The position numbers and the translations under genes were made by a program. Positions 7,101 to 14,503 of a stretch of 64,000 nucleotides of DNA are shown here, one piece after another. Source of the DNA: an uncultured Bacteroidaceae bacterium (GTDB taxonomy: Bacteria; Bacteroidota; Bacteroidia; Bacteroidales; Bacteroidaceae); assembly GCA_905235305.1 (NCBI GenBank), contig CAJOLC010000011.1, positions 1 through 64,000 of the forward strand. Direction: 5' to 3'. The first letter of the stretch is position 1, and the number at the start of each line of letters is the position of its first letter. The notes below the pieces were generated by a model. The model saw only the letters and a list, made by a program, of their open reading frames with translations, searched no databases and was not told the DNA's origin.

Positions 7101-8523
7101 CGTCATCCTACGGCCCGACAACATCTGGATCCGCAAAGCCCGCATCTACGACTACCTGGGAATGCCCGGCATGAGTGAGCACACGGCAACCGTCGACGCA
7201 CATCTGACGCACAACTCTTTCAAGAATCTACGCTTCGATGTAAGCATCGACGGACACAACATCCTGGGATACAACTTCCCGAACCAAGGCAGCATGAGCT
7301 TCTTTGGAACAGTCTACGCCGACGCCCAATTGCATCTGAGCGGCACGCCTGGCAACGTAAACATCGACCTGGCAGCAGTGCCGATGCCCGGAACCACCAT
7401 TAACTACAACACGGCAACCACAGGAACAATCGACGAAAGCGACTTCATCACCTACTACTCCAAGAGTGACACGACACAGACACACTCCACAGAAAGCCCC
7501 GAAACACAAGAGACGAACTCTGCCGACATACATATCAACTTCGACATCAACGCCAATCCGAATGCCCAGATACGCATCCTGATGGACCCCCGGACTGGTG
7601 ACAACATCGCCCTCTACGGAGAAGGACGGCTCCGAGCCAGCTATTATAACAAAGGAAGATTCCAGCTCTTCGGCACTTACCGCATTAACGAAGGCAACTA
7701 CCGCATGTCCATCCGCGACGTCATACGCAAGGACTTCACCTTCCAGCCCAATGGAACCATCGTCTTTGGCGGCGATGCAATGCAAGCAGCACTCAACCTC
7801 ACGGCAAAGTACACTGTTCCAAACGTCTCACTCGACGACTTGTCTACCACCGGACTTGGTCTCTCGAACACTCGCGTCGACTGTATCATGAACATCGGAG
7901 GCATAGCAAAAGAGCCCGTCATAAGCTTCGACTTCGACATCCCCAATGCAAACGAGGACGAGAAACAGATGGTGCGCTCGATGCTGAGCAGCGAGGAGGA
8001 ACGCGACATGCAGGCTATATACCTGCTTGGCGTAGGCAGATTCTACAGCTATGGAAACTTCATCGACAAGAAGCAGACGCAAGGTGGCATGGCAATGAAT
8101 TCAGTCCTGAGCAGCACTCTCACCTCTCGCTTCAACCAGATTATGTCGCAAGCCCTCGGAGGGACAGGCTGGACATTCGGCACGAACCTTCGTACCGGCG
8201 AGGAGGGTTGGCAGGAACTGGACGCGGAAGCACTCGTGAGCGGCAAGATGCTGAGCGGTCGCCTCCAGTTCAACGGCAATTTCGGCTATCGCGAGAATAA
8301 GTACAAGATGAACAGCAACAACTTTATCGGCGACTTCGACATACAGTATCGCCTCTCGCCACGTAGCCCGTTCTCGCTGAAAGCCTACAATCAGACCAAC
8401 GACCGATACTTCACGCAGTCGTCGCTCACAACGCAAGGCATCGGCATCAAGTTCCAACGCGACTTCAGCCGATGGCAGGAACTCTTCCTCCGCACAAAGA
8501 AGAAAAGCAAGAAGAAACAGTGA
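4150..8523 (+). CDS. tamB: Translocation and assembly module protein TamB (DUF490)
   Basis: The product is a giant (over 1450 aa) envelope protein spanning the periplasm. In other bacteria TamB carries phospholipid or outer membrane proteins between membranes with the Omp85 protein TamA. An N-terminal membrane anchor is followed by long repeating beta-structure. The C-terminal ~350 residues form the conserved TamB domain (GEGRLRASYYNKGRFQLFGT, YRINEGNYRMSIRDV, ...DFTFQPNGTIVFGGD). The coordinates give the first standard start (TTG 4150), but that start cuts the anchor in half. In frame, codons from 4087 read IRVIKYIFRFIVGLLAGTYL, exactly the missing half, with a stop at 4072-4074 and no ATG. 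The true start is probably a rare ATC/ATT (4087 or 4096), or a base has been lost. Confidence 0.85.
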   Translation: MLLLTSLPSFQSWSAGVASRVLSDKVKSEVSINKLRLNLLGRVVLDNVKLYDRRDTLMLQASRIAAKVDLMPLVEKKIRISGAQLIGAKARIYKDGDEPFNFQFLVDAFSTEDTTTTPLDLKIGALVVRRGELRFDLLDEPRADSKFDPHHLHLRDLSLTAKVHFIKPDSLSLDLRNLSFSEQCGLRLQKLALEAEAGQHALSVRNLLLKLPGSNISADDIHAHTPEKWSELKGQWTTLHAQCARLTASLSPHDLSPFIPKLVNFADVVSLSAEADLTDGILRLQNVSVSDNNDNISLLCDATLRDIKSSPSMACDIRELRTGQSLQQFLTQNLKGQASEISPILTRLGSTKSTGSIAWHDKLLLTDLLTESEQGTVTINGSLKDMQTVDATIAAKDVRLGSLLDLQDGGRNTALSMETHVSGSLPGKGKQSKLQANGMLNSLIFRGYEHRNIPFTATLDGKSIGGELKVDEPNGKALVSGQWQTVNGTQSLVCQAQFEDFEPHKMGLTKGYEGERFSGSVKANLSDMSLDNLQGDVELDELTITSEDKGTLQVTGVRLGSHKSESGQHLVLESDFLNAKADGNINWKTLPASLSEHLRQNLPSLFTTNANRRQPTGNDFRFLVQVQDTTIAQRLLGTSLRLPAQSTFEGTINDAIGQIALQMHIPSLEFGGQRLQNIYCRAEAGSTAVQTSLQGERLINGMPVEINLDAYAKDDKVTSRLRWENKGTISSTGDVSMSGYIRRDLAGQPAIDAKINKSSLVIGDSVWNIKPASIKYHDKVVDVEDLSISQGNRHINVGGRISDLASDTLSAELQDIDISYIMDIVNFHKVEFDGRVSGSIYATSLMKDPFADAFLQVKKFTFNAANLGDMDLYANWGKQERAVLLEADMRGPLPLHRTQLHGTIIPGNGMDDGLNLNIQTSHIDLSFLSKYTNGIFSNLQGQASGWTRIYGPFKFINLEGDMIVDEMKMHILSTGADYHLGGDSVILRPDNIWIRKARIYDYLGMPGMSEHTATVDAHLTHNSFKNLRFDVSIDGHNILGYNFPNQGSMSFFGTVYADAQLHLSGTPGNVNIDLAAVPMPGTTINYNTATTGTIDESDFITYYSKSDTTQTHSTESPETQETNSADIHINFDINANPNAQIRILMDPRTGDNIALYGEGRLRASYYNKGRFQLFGTYRINEGNYRMSIRDVIRKDFTFQPNGTIVFGGDAMQAALNLTAKYTVPNVSLDDLSTTGLGLSNTRVDCIMNIGGIAKEPVISFDFDIPNANEDEKQMVRSMLSSEEERDMQAIYLLGVGRFYSYGNFIDKKQTQGGMAMNSVLSSTLTSRFNQIMSQALGGTGWTFGTNLRTGEEGWQELDAEALVSGKMLSGRLQFNGNFGYRENKYKMNSNNFIGDFDIQYRLSPRSPFSLKAYNQTNDRYFTQSSLTTQGIGIKFQRDFSRWQELFLRTKKKSKKKQ

Positions 8524-8588
8524 GCCGCACCATGCGACGAGCCATCCCCTGCCCTTCCCTTACATAGGAAAGCTATCGGAGAGACGTT

Positions 8589-9610
8589 TCATTTTCCTGC
8601 GACGCGACTGTAGGCGGGAGCCGACATGGGGCAGAAGTCCTTGTCGAGATACTTGAAATAACCGGTGATGGCTATCATTGCGGCATTGTCCGTAGTGTAA
8701 CTGAAGCGCGGGATAAACACCTTCCAACCATAACGGCGGGCGTATTCGTGGAACGCATTCCTGAGTCCCGTGTTGGCAGAAACGCCGCCAGCCACAGCCA
8801 CCTGCCGTATTTTCAGGTCGCGGGCAGCCAGTCTGAGCTTCTTCATCAAGATGTCGACAATGGTCTTCTCGAGTGATGCGGCGAGGTCTTCTTTATGATG
8901 CTCGACGAAATCAGGGTCGTCTTTCACCCAATCCCGAAGGTTGTAGAGGAAGCTCGTCTTCAGTCCGCTGAAGCTGTAATCATAGTTGGCGATGTTAGGT
9001 TTAGCAAAGGTAAATGCCTCTGGATTGCCCTTGCGAGCCAGCTTGTCTATGATGGGGCCGCCGGGGTAGCCCAGTCCCATCACCTTCGAACACTTGTCGA
9101 TGGCCTCGCCGGCTGCATCGTCGATGGTCTGGCCGATGATTTCCATGTCCTTATAACTCCTGACGAGAATGATCTGGCTATTGCCTCCGCTGACCAGCAG
9201 GCACAGGAAGGGGAACTCGGGCGACACATAGTCGTCGCCTTCGGTATGTATGAAGTGCGCCAAGACATGCCCGTGAAGGTGGTTGACATCTACCATCGGG
9301 ATGCCCAGCGAAGCTGCCAGTCCCTTGGCAAACGGCCGACAAGCAAGGAGCCAAGTAAGCCCGGGCCTCGCGTAAAGGCGATGGCGCTGAGTTGTTCCCT
9401 CTCGATGCCGGCTTGCTTCAGTGCCGCATCCACCACGGGCACGATATTCTGCTGGTGGGCACGACTCGCCAATTCGGGCACCACGCCACCATAAGCTTCG
9501 TGAACTGCCTGACTGGCTGTGACATTACTCAGCAATACGCCATCTCGGAGAACTGCTGCAGAAGTGTCGTCGCAACTTGACTCTATACCTAATATATATA
9601 CTGGTTCCAT
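8589..9610 (-). pseudogene. tsaD: tRNA N6-threonylcarbamoyladenosine synthase subunit TsaD, split by a frameshift
   Basis: Two overlapping frames make one TsaD. The first half (9610 to about 9335) starts [19 protein letters not shown] and reaches [13 protein letters not shown]. The second half (about 9334 to 8589) continues [20 protein letters not shown], with the metal-binding HLHGH, then SGGNSQIILV and DDAAGEAIDK. At the junction the DNA lacks four bases: inserting GTCT after GGC restores GVSFAKG, the usual family sequence. TsaD makes the universal t6A37 tRNA modification with TsaB/TsaC/TsaE and is essential in most bacteria. A sequence error is therefore as likely as a true mutation. It sits 7 bases after map, probably in one operon. 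Confidence 0.85.
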
Positions 9611-9616
9611 GGTTTG

Positions 9617-10486
9617 TTAGTGCGTAAGGATTTCCACCCCATTCTCTGTCATCAGATATGTATGCTCCCACTGGGCACTGTCCTCGCCATCTTCTGTAAG
9701 GACTATCCACTCTGTCTCGTCTTCTGCATCGCCGCAGACTTGCCAGTCTCCGCCATTAATCATCGGCTCGATGGTGAATGTCATGCCGGGCACCAGGAGC
9801 ATGCCTGTGCCTTTCTTGCCATAGTGTTCCACGTCGGGTTCCTCGTGGAAGTCGATGCCCACGCCATGTCCGCAAAGGTCGCGCACCACTGAGAAGCCGT
9901 TCTTGTGAGCATGCTTGGCGATGGCATTGCCCAAGTCGCCGACGAAGACATAGGGCTCGTGGCAGACCTGCTCGCCTATCTTCAGACATTCCCACGCCAC
10001 ATCGACCAGCTTCTGACGCTCGGGGGTCGTCTTCCCGATTACGAACATCCGGCTGGCATCGGCATAGTATCCGTTCAGGATTGTCGTACAGTCCACATTC
10101 ACGATGTCGCCTTCCTCGAGGATATCATCCTCGCTGGGGATGCCATGGCATACGACGTCGTTGATGCTCGTACAGCAACTGTTCGGGAAACCTTCGAAGT
10201 TGAGCGGCGCAGGGATTCCGCCATGCTGAGTGGTATAATCATAGACGATGCGGTCCACCTCCGCTGTGCTCATGCCCTCGCATATCTTTTCTGCCACGGC
10301 ATCGAGTACTGCCGTATTGAGCACGCCGGCCTTTCGGATGCCCTCTATCTGCTCCTTCGTCCGTATCAAGCCTGGTGTGGGTACGAGCCTGCCCTTTGCT
10401 TCCCATTGCATGATTCTAAGGTCCATCTCCGTCGGCTCAAGTCCGGCTGGGACAAACCATCTCTGTTTCCTTTTCTTGCCAGTCAT
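9617..10486 (-). CDS. map: Methionine aminopeptidase, type I
   Basis: The product removes the initiator methionine from nascent proteins in the cytoplasm. The type I signature is complete: DCTTILNGYYADASRMF with both metal-binding aspartates, GHGVGIDFHEEP with the catalytic histidine, TFTIEPMI, and the last metal glutamate in AQWEHTYL. At 289 aa it is about 25 residues longer than the E. coli enzyme because of an N-terminal extension (KRKQRWFVPAGLEPTEMDL) seen in other Bacteroidetes. It has its own promoter box (10512-10519) and tsaD follows directly. Confidence 0.95.
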   Translation of the reverse strand: MTGKKRKQRWFVPAGLEPTEMDLRIMQWEAKGRLVPTPGLIRTKEQIEGIRKAGVLNTAVLDAVAEKICEGMSTAEVDRIVYDYTTQHGGIPAPLNFEGFPNSCCTSINDVVCHGIPSEDDILEEGDIVNVDCTTILNGYYADASRMFVIGKTTPERQKLVDVAWECLKIGEQVCHEPYVFVGDLGNAIAKHAHKNGFSVVRDLCGHGVGIDFHEEPDVEHYGKKGTGMLLVPGMTFTIEPMINGGDWQVCGDAEDETEWIVLTEDGEDSAQWEHTYLMTENGVEILTH

Positions 10487-10511
10487 CTGATGCTTCGACT
10501 AAATTCGGCTG

Positions 10512-10519
10512 CAAAGGTA
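10512..10519 (-). promoter_or_regulatory. Promoter -7 box for map-tsaD
   Basis: CAAAGGTA on the + strand reads TACCTTTG on the - strand, 26 bases before the map ATG. Confidence 0.65.
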
Positions 10520-10649
10520 CGAAAAAAATTGAAGAATGAAGAACGAAGAATAGAGAAATTCGGCAGCATCGCTTCTTTATCACGAATCGCCCTGCAGGAT
10601 TCGGAGCCTCACAGCCTATTGCGTCGCACGACATGGCATAGTGGGTTGT

Positions 10650-10715
10650 TTGAACATACATGTATATTCAATTGAACATACATGTACATTCAATTGCACA
10701 TACATGTATGTTCAA
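10650..10715. repeat. 22-bp tandem array, locus B (3 near-palindromic units)
   Basis: Units lie at 10650-10671, 10672-10693 and 10694-10715. The consensus is TTGAACATACA followed by its exact reverse complement, so each unit is itself a 22-bp palindrome with one to three mismatches. The array is bracketed by a 9-bp direct repeat GGCATAGTG (10635-10643 and 10720-10728). Confidence 0.9.
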
Positions 10716-10799
10716 ACAAGGCATAGTGATAGGAGCACGGAGGAAGGGGCAAGATTCGCCTGGCGAAGTGTGGCAGATGGACTGGCGAGGTAGGGAGAC

Positions 10800-10827
10800 A
10801 AAAAAAGCCTGACGCGGTGCGTCAGGC
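10800..10827 (-). terminator. Intrinsic terminator of the aldo/keto reductase gene
   Basis: A perfect stem GCCTGACGC / GCGTCAGGC with a 3-base loop (10807-10827) is followed on the - strand by a six-T run (10801-10806). It ends transcription coming from 10912 and upstream. Confidence 0.85.
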
Positions 10828-10911
10828 TCTGAATCTGAATGAAATTACTGCTGTTCGGCAGAGTTTCGGTAAACCGAAAGCTTTTGAAGAGTAGGAAATC
10901 CTGCCTGCTTC

Positions 10912-11850
10912 CTACCCGATACCCGTGAACCGGCCGTTCTTGTAGTGCGTAGTCGGAAGGACGCCGCCGCGGACACGACCGGGCGCAAATATGTCGCTGA
11001 TGGCTTGCATCTCGCCGTCCGTGAGGACAATATCGAGGGCTTTCAGCGAATCGGCGAGGTGGTCGGGGTGCGTCGTCCCTATTATAGCAAGCATATCAGG
11101 GTTGCGCTGCAACGCCCAAGCTACGGCGAGATTACTCGTAGAGCAGCCTTTCCCGTCGGCTATCTCCTTCAGCTGGCAGACGATAGCACGGTTGTGTTCC
11201 ATGTCTTCCTCGCGGAAAAGGAACGGCAAAATGTGAGGCTTACGCTCGCCAGTGGCAAAGCTGTCGGTCAGGAGGCCGTGTCCCAGGAGGCCGTAAGCAA
11301 TGGCAGGAATGCCAAGCTCACTGCAAGTCGGAAGGTCCTTCGCCTCCATCTGCCGGTTCAGAAGCGAGTACTCCTTCTCGAAATACTTGATGGGACAAAC
11401 CGAATTACCACGTCTGAGTTCCTCGGCAGACGTTTCTGTCATGCCGACATAGCGCACAAGACCCTCCTTCACCAAGTCGCCCACGGCCTCGATAACTTCT
11501 TCCACGGGGTAAGCATCATCCATGCGGGCAGGTTCGTACAGGTCGACATAGTCCAGGCCAAGGCGTCCAAGGCTGTACGTCAGGTGTGCCCTTACGTTAA
11601 ACGGATTGACATCTACGCCATAGAGAGACGTGGTGCTTGGCAAGGCACCGAACTTGACGCTGACAAAGTATTTGTCACGCGGATGCCTTCGCAACGCGTT
11701 TCCCAACACGATCTCACTCTCTCCGCCATTATAGAACTCACCCGTGTTGAACATTCTCACGCCGTGGTCAAGGGCGACATCTACTGTTCGGATACTGCTT
11801 TCCTCATTCCTTCGGGCCATTCCCATGCAGCCCAATCCTATTCTGAACAT
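10912..11850 (-). CDS. Aldo/keto reductase family protein with altered catalytic tetrad
   Basis: The 312-aa protein has the aldo/keto reductase barrel: IGLGCMGMARR at the start, FYNGGESEIVLGNAL, and the C-terminal NADPH-binding part LAVAWALQRNPDMLAIIGTT. Of the family's catalytic Asp-Tyr-Lys-His set, Tyr40 and Lys66 are present. The aspartate position reads FNTG (Asn35) and the histidine position reads LYEPARMD (Ala108). Activity may therefore be changed or lost. It is the last gene before a strong terminator and lies 21 bases after the FGE-like lipoprotein gene, so it is probably cotranscribed with that gene and the nitroreductase further upstream. The substrate is unknown. Confidence 0.8.
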   Translation of the reverse strand: MFRIGLGCMGMARRNEESSIRTVDVALDHGVRMFNTGEFYNGGESEIVLGNALRRHPRDKYFVSVKFGALPSTTSLYGVDVNPFNVRAHLTYSLGRLGLDYVDLYEPARMDDAYPVEEVIEAVGDLVKEGLVRYVGMTETSAEELRRGNSVCPIKYFEKEYSLLNRQMEAKDLPTCSELGIPAIAYGLLGHGLLTDSFATGERKPHILPFLFREEDMEHNRAIVCQLKEIADGKGCSTSNLAVAWALQRNPDMLAIIGTTHPDHLADSLKALDIVLTDGEMQAISDIFAPGRVRGGVLPTTHYKNGRFTGIG

Positions 11851-11871
11851 ATCTTTCTTGCTTTTTTTCTT

Positions 11872-12954
11872 CTATTCCGCCGGTATAGGTTTCATGCCAG
11901 TCGTGTTGTCATCACCCGTTTCGACAAGCTCCGCGCCAACTGTCACGAACAGTCCGACACGGAAGCAGACGTTGGGATGATGGTTGTTGCCGGGCAACGG
12001 GTCGCGTATGGAGGCAGGATAATAATCGCCAGGGCAGGAGCCTCCCATCAGGTTGTAGCCTCCGCTCCGCATAACATAGCTCGAACCGTAACGCTCTTGT
12101 GTCCATTCCCAATTGTTGCCTGCGAGGTCGTAGATGTTATTTGCCTTGGCTTGTTCATAGGCCCCCGTGTAGTTTCCACGTGCGCCGGGAGAGAAGTCGT
12201 CGTTAGAATAGTTGCCCCACGACGTGCTGTTGCTGGCCACTTCCTCGTAGGTTTTGTTACCTGTATCTACCAGCCATTGCAAGGTTGTATCCCAGTTGCA
12301 GCCCCACAAGAAGAAGCCTTGTACGGTGGGATTAGTGCGATAAAGGTTCTCGCAGGCAATGGTTGCGTCCTGAGGAGAGAATTGAATCCAGATACGCCCC
12401 GCTTGATTCGAGGTGACGGGCTTGCTGGCGGGAACATAGTCGGCCAGGTTACTTCCACCGCCTTGGCTGGCTTCGTAGCGTCCGACATAGAATCCATCGT
12501 AGTACTCGACGCTTTCCGCCATAGCCTGATATGCAGGAAGTGTGGTGTCGTCGCGGTAACTGCTGATGGAACCCCCAGAGAAGAAGCTTCCGAAGTTGCG
12601 TTGTTGAAGGGGAGTTTCACGCGTGGAGACCCATACGTACTCACTTCCATCGGGTCCGATGACAACGAGTCCTGTCCTGACGACACGCTCGTCGGCTTTA
12701 CCGGACACCTGAAATCCTGCCGGAATGAAAGCAACGTCTCCGTTGCTGTCGACGTATCTTGTTACCCCTTCACTGCTGTCAAGCGGCTCATCTTCACTGT
12801 TGGCACCGGCACTTTCTTCCTTGCTCGCGCCGGCACTACTCTCGACTGATGTGGGCGTTTCGCTGATGTATTCCAGGAAATCTTCATCATCCGACGAGCA
12901 AGAAGCCACGCTCAGCACGGAAAGCAGCAGCAACAAATTCAGGTTCTTTCCCAT
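11872..12954 (-). CDS. Lipoprotein with formylglycine-generating-enzyme-like (SUMF1) domain
   Basis: The 360-aa protein begins with a lipoprotein signal (LLLLLSVLSVASCSSDDED, lipidated Cys19) followed by a Ser/Glu-rich linker to about residue 65. The rest has the FGE-sulfatase fold markers: YDGFYVGRYEASQGGG, FFLWGCNWDTTLQW, then IYDLAGNNWEWTQERYG, VMRSGGYNLMGG and the closing CFRVGL. True FGEs oxidise a cysteine of sulfatases. In Bacteroidetes many family members are surface lipoproteins without that role and are often glycan-related. I see no sulfatase gene nearby, so a structural or binding role is more likely. Confidence 0.8.
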   Translation of the reverse strand: MGKNLNLLLLLSVLSVASCSSDDEDFLEYISETPTSVESSAGASKEESAGANSEDEPLDSSEGVTRYVDSNGDVAFIPAGFQVSGKADERVVRTGLVVIGPDGSEYVWVSTRETPLQQRNFGSFFSGGSISSYRDDTTLPAYQAMAESVEYYDGFYVGRYEASQGGGSNLADYVPASKPVTSNQAGRIWIQFSPQDATIACENLYRTNPTVQGFFLWGCNWDTTLQWLVDTGNKTYEEVASNSTSWGNYSNDDFSPGARGNYTGAYEQAKANNIYDLAGNNWEWTQERYGSSYVMRSGGYNLMGGSCPGDYYPASIRDPLPGNNHHPNVCFRVGLFVTVGAELVETGDDNTTGMKPIPAE

Positions 12955-13013
12955 AATCCTTCCCTATCTTCGGTTGTTTACTCTCCCCTACATTCCTTCA
13001 TCTCTTCATTATT

Positions 13014-13664
13014 TCATTTCTTTTCAGAGTCCTTCGGATAGCCGATGGGATTGTTCAGGAGCAGTGTAATCGTATCGTCGAAACCGAGAAGCGATTTGAT
13101 GCCTGCTTCATCCATTGATGCACGGGGACGTGTCACGAGGCCGGTTCCTGCGCAGAAGAGGTTGATGTTTTCGCAGACGATACCGGCATCCAGTGCCATC
13201 ATCGTCTTGGAACGCTCGTTGTTGCTGCCGAACTTTGTCTCGTCGGCGACAATCAACAGACTTAAAGGCGCCTGCTTTACCCAGTCCTGATGGGCCGCGA
13301 TAAGTTGGCGGTAATCGCCTTTGACGATAGGTCTCAGGCTGTTTTCCTTGTTCATGTACTCGCTGACACCTTCGGCTGTGAAGACGAACACACGGATCTC
13401 CTGCATGTTACGGGCGGTAGGCGACGTCAGTCGTCCGTCCTCGCGGTTGATTCCGATAGCAGAAAAGAGCAGGTTGGACAGGTCCTGGTCGGTCAGCATC
13501 TTGCTGCTGAACTCCGTTCCCGACCGTCTCGCCCACAGACTTTCCACGACGTCCTTGCCACCTTTCTTAGCCGGGGCAGGCAGTTTCACGTTTGGCTGGG
13601 CACACATACACAGCATTGAACAAGACACTACGGCAGATAAAATCAACTTTTTCATACTACACAT
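13014..13664 (-). CDS. Secreted nitroreductase-family protein (SagB-like)
   Basis: The 216-aa protein carries a signal peptide. The most natural start is the fourth codon (MKKLILSAVVSCSMLCMCAQ); the lipobox-like LCMC makes a lipoprotein possible. The mature part has nitroreductase/SagB features: ARRSGTEFSSKMLTDQDLSN, AIGINREDGRLTSPTARNMQ with FMN-contacting residues, and the C-terminal LFCAGTGLVTR...GFDDTITLLLNNPIGYPK. Family members are FMN oxidoreductases. An exported version is common in Prevotella-like genomes and its electron donor is unknown. It heads a probable three-gene unit ending at 10912. Confidence 0.8.
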   Translation of the reverse strand: MCSMKKLILSAVVSCSMLCMCAQPNVKLPAPAKKGGKDVVESLWARRSGTEFSSKMLTDQDLSNLLFSAIGINREDGRLTSPTARNMQEIRVFVFTAEGVSEYMNKENSLRPIVKGDYRQLIAAHQDWVKQAPLSLLIVADETKFGSNNERSKTMMALDAGIVCENINLFCAGTGLVTRPRASMDEAGIKSLLGFDDTITLLLNNPIGYPKDSEKK

Positions 13665-13722
13665 TATTTATATATACACTTTCCAATATCTTACGAACTC
13701 TAGTCTACTGACTTTTGCACTG

Positions 13723-13730
13723 CAAAGTTA
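13723..13730 (-). promoter_or_regulatory. Promoter -7 box for the nitroreductase gene
   Basis: CAAAGTTA on the + strand reads TAACTTTG on the - strand, about 60 bases before the start codon. Confidence 0.6.
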
Positions 13731-13849
13731 CGACTTTTTCTCTACAATCTCATTGCCAATATATCGTCAAATATGTCCAAATCAAAGGATTTTATCTCGA
13801 TTTCCTGCATTTTAGCCTTCTATACTATTCACTTTTCCTCTTTTATTCG

Positions 13850-13857
13850 TACTTTTG
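13850..13857 (+). promoter_or_regulatory. Promoter -7 box for the OB-fold protein gene
   Basis: TACTTTTG with the expected start near 13863 gives a leader of about 10 bases before ATG 13874. This is why the long upstream extension of the frame (from 13715) is not used. Confidence 0.65.
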
Positions 13858-13873
13858 TGAAGAAAAACAGAAT

Positions 13874-14296
13874 ATGCAAAGAAAGACTTTTAGAATAATG
13901 ATGCTTCTACTGACGAGCCTCATGGCTACGGCAGTCATGGCACAAAACAAGGAAAAGAAGATGACTGGAACGAACATGATTGAAGCAAAGGTGCTCTACG
14001 ACGCCTTCAAGGAAGGCAACGGAGACCAGCACAAAAAGACGATGAGAATTGCCGGAATCGCCACCTACGTCGGCCCTGATGTCTATGCACTACCCTCGGT
14101 AGAACTGTCCGAAACAAAGGATGCCAAAGGTCGCGTGCTATGTGTATTGCCCTTCAGCGACTACTTAAAACTGAGAAAAGTTTCGAAGAAGGACCGTGTC
14201 GTCATGGAAGGAGATGTGCGCGGATTCGCAGACGAATACGACATTGTAGTGGTGAAGCAATGCAAAATCGTGGAAGTCAACGGCAAGAAACAATAA
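13874..14296 (+). CDS. Exported OB-fold (tRNA_anti-like) protein
   Basis: A 140-aa protein with a signal peptide (MMLLLTSLMATAVMAQ). The mature domain fits the tRNA_anti-like OB fold: EAKVLYDAFKEGNGDQHKKT, a beta-strand MRIAGIATYVGPDVY, a strand pair giving GRVLCVLPFSDYLKL, then KDRVVMEGDVRGF and VVVKQCKIVEV. Such proteins are common in Bacteroidetes and are likely periplasmic; no biochemical role is known. I chose the start at 13874 because of the signal peptide and the promoter just upstream. It is convergent with the ferredoxin-like aldo/keto reductase gene, with a 22-bp array between them. Confidence 0.75.
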   Translation: MQRKTFRIMMLLLTSLMATAVMAQNKEKKMTGTNMIEAKVLYDAFKEGNGDQHKKTMRIAGIATYVGPDVYALPSVELSETKDAKGRVLCVLPFSDYLKLRKVSKKDRVVMEGDVRGFADEYDIVVVKQCKIVEVNGKKQ

Positions 14297-14354
14297 GGAA
14301 CTCTACTTCTACTTTCTTGCCTGCTTCACTCACGACACACATGCAGGCGTGACT

Positions 14355-14442
14355 TTACTCACGCGTAGTTGGCAAACTAACCACGAGTAGTTTACAAATT
14401 ACTCATTAGTAAATCGCCAATTACTCATTAGTAATTTGCTTA
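14355..14442. repeat. 22-bp tandem array, locus C (4 units)
   Basis: Units lie at 14355-14376, 14377-14398, 14399-14420 and 14421-14442. Units 3 and 4 share TTACTCATTAGTAA, while units 1 and 2 have ACTCACGCGTAGTTGGCAAA and AACCACGAGTAGTTTACAAA. The TTGGCAAA junction recurs in other arrays. It lies between convergent genes. Confidence 0.85.
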
Positions 14443-14503
14443 CCATACAGCAACCGTTCCTCTCCCTCTCATTCTTTCATTTCTCATTCTTTTCCGTTAC
14501 TTC

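Larger units (their letters stand above)
10487..10911. other. Gene-free stretch between map and the aldo/keto reductase gene
   Basis: It holds the map promoter (10512-10519), a palindromic 22-bp array (10650-10715) and a strong terminator (10800-10827). No other coding frame is supported. Confidence 0.6.

Noticed and set aside
9325..9345. Programmed ribosomal frameshift in tsaD
   Set aside because: There is no slippery heptamer at the junction, four bases are needed to restore the family sequence, and TsaD is not known to use frameshifting.
10945..12849. A 634-codon open frame on the + strand opposite the aldo/keto reductase and FGE-like genes
   Set aside because: It is the mirror of two well-supported genes with family motifs on the - strand; its own translation has no recognisable domain. 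It arises from GC-rich codon positions.
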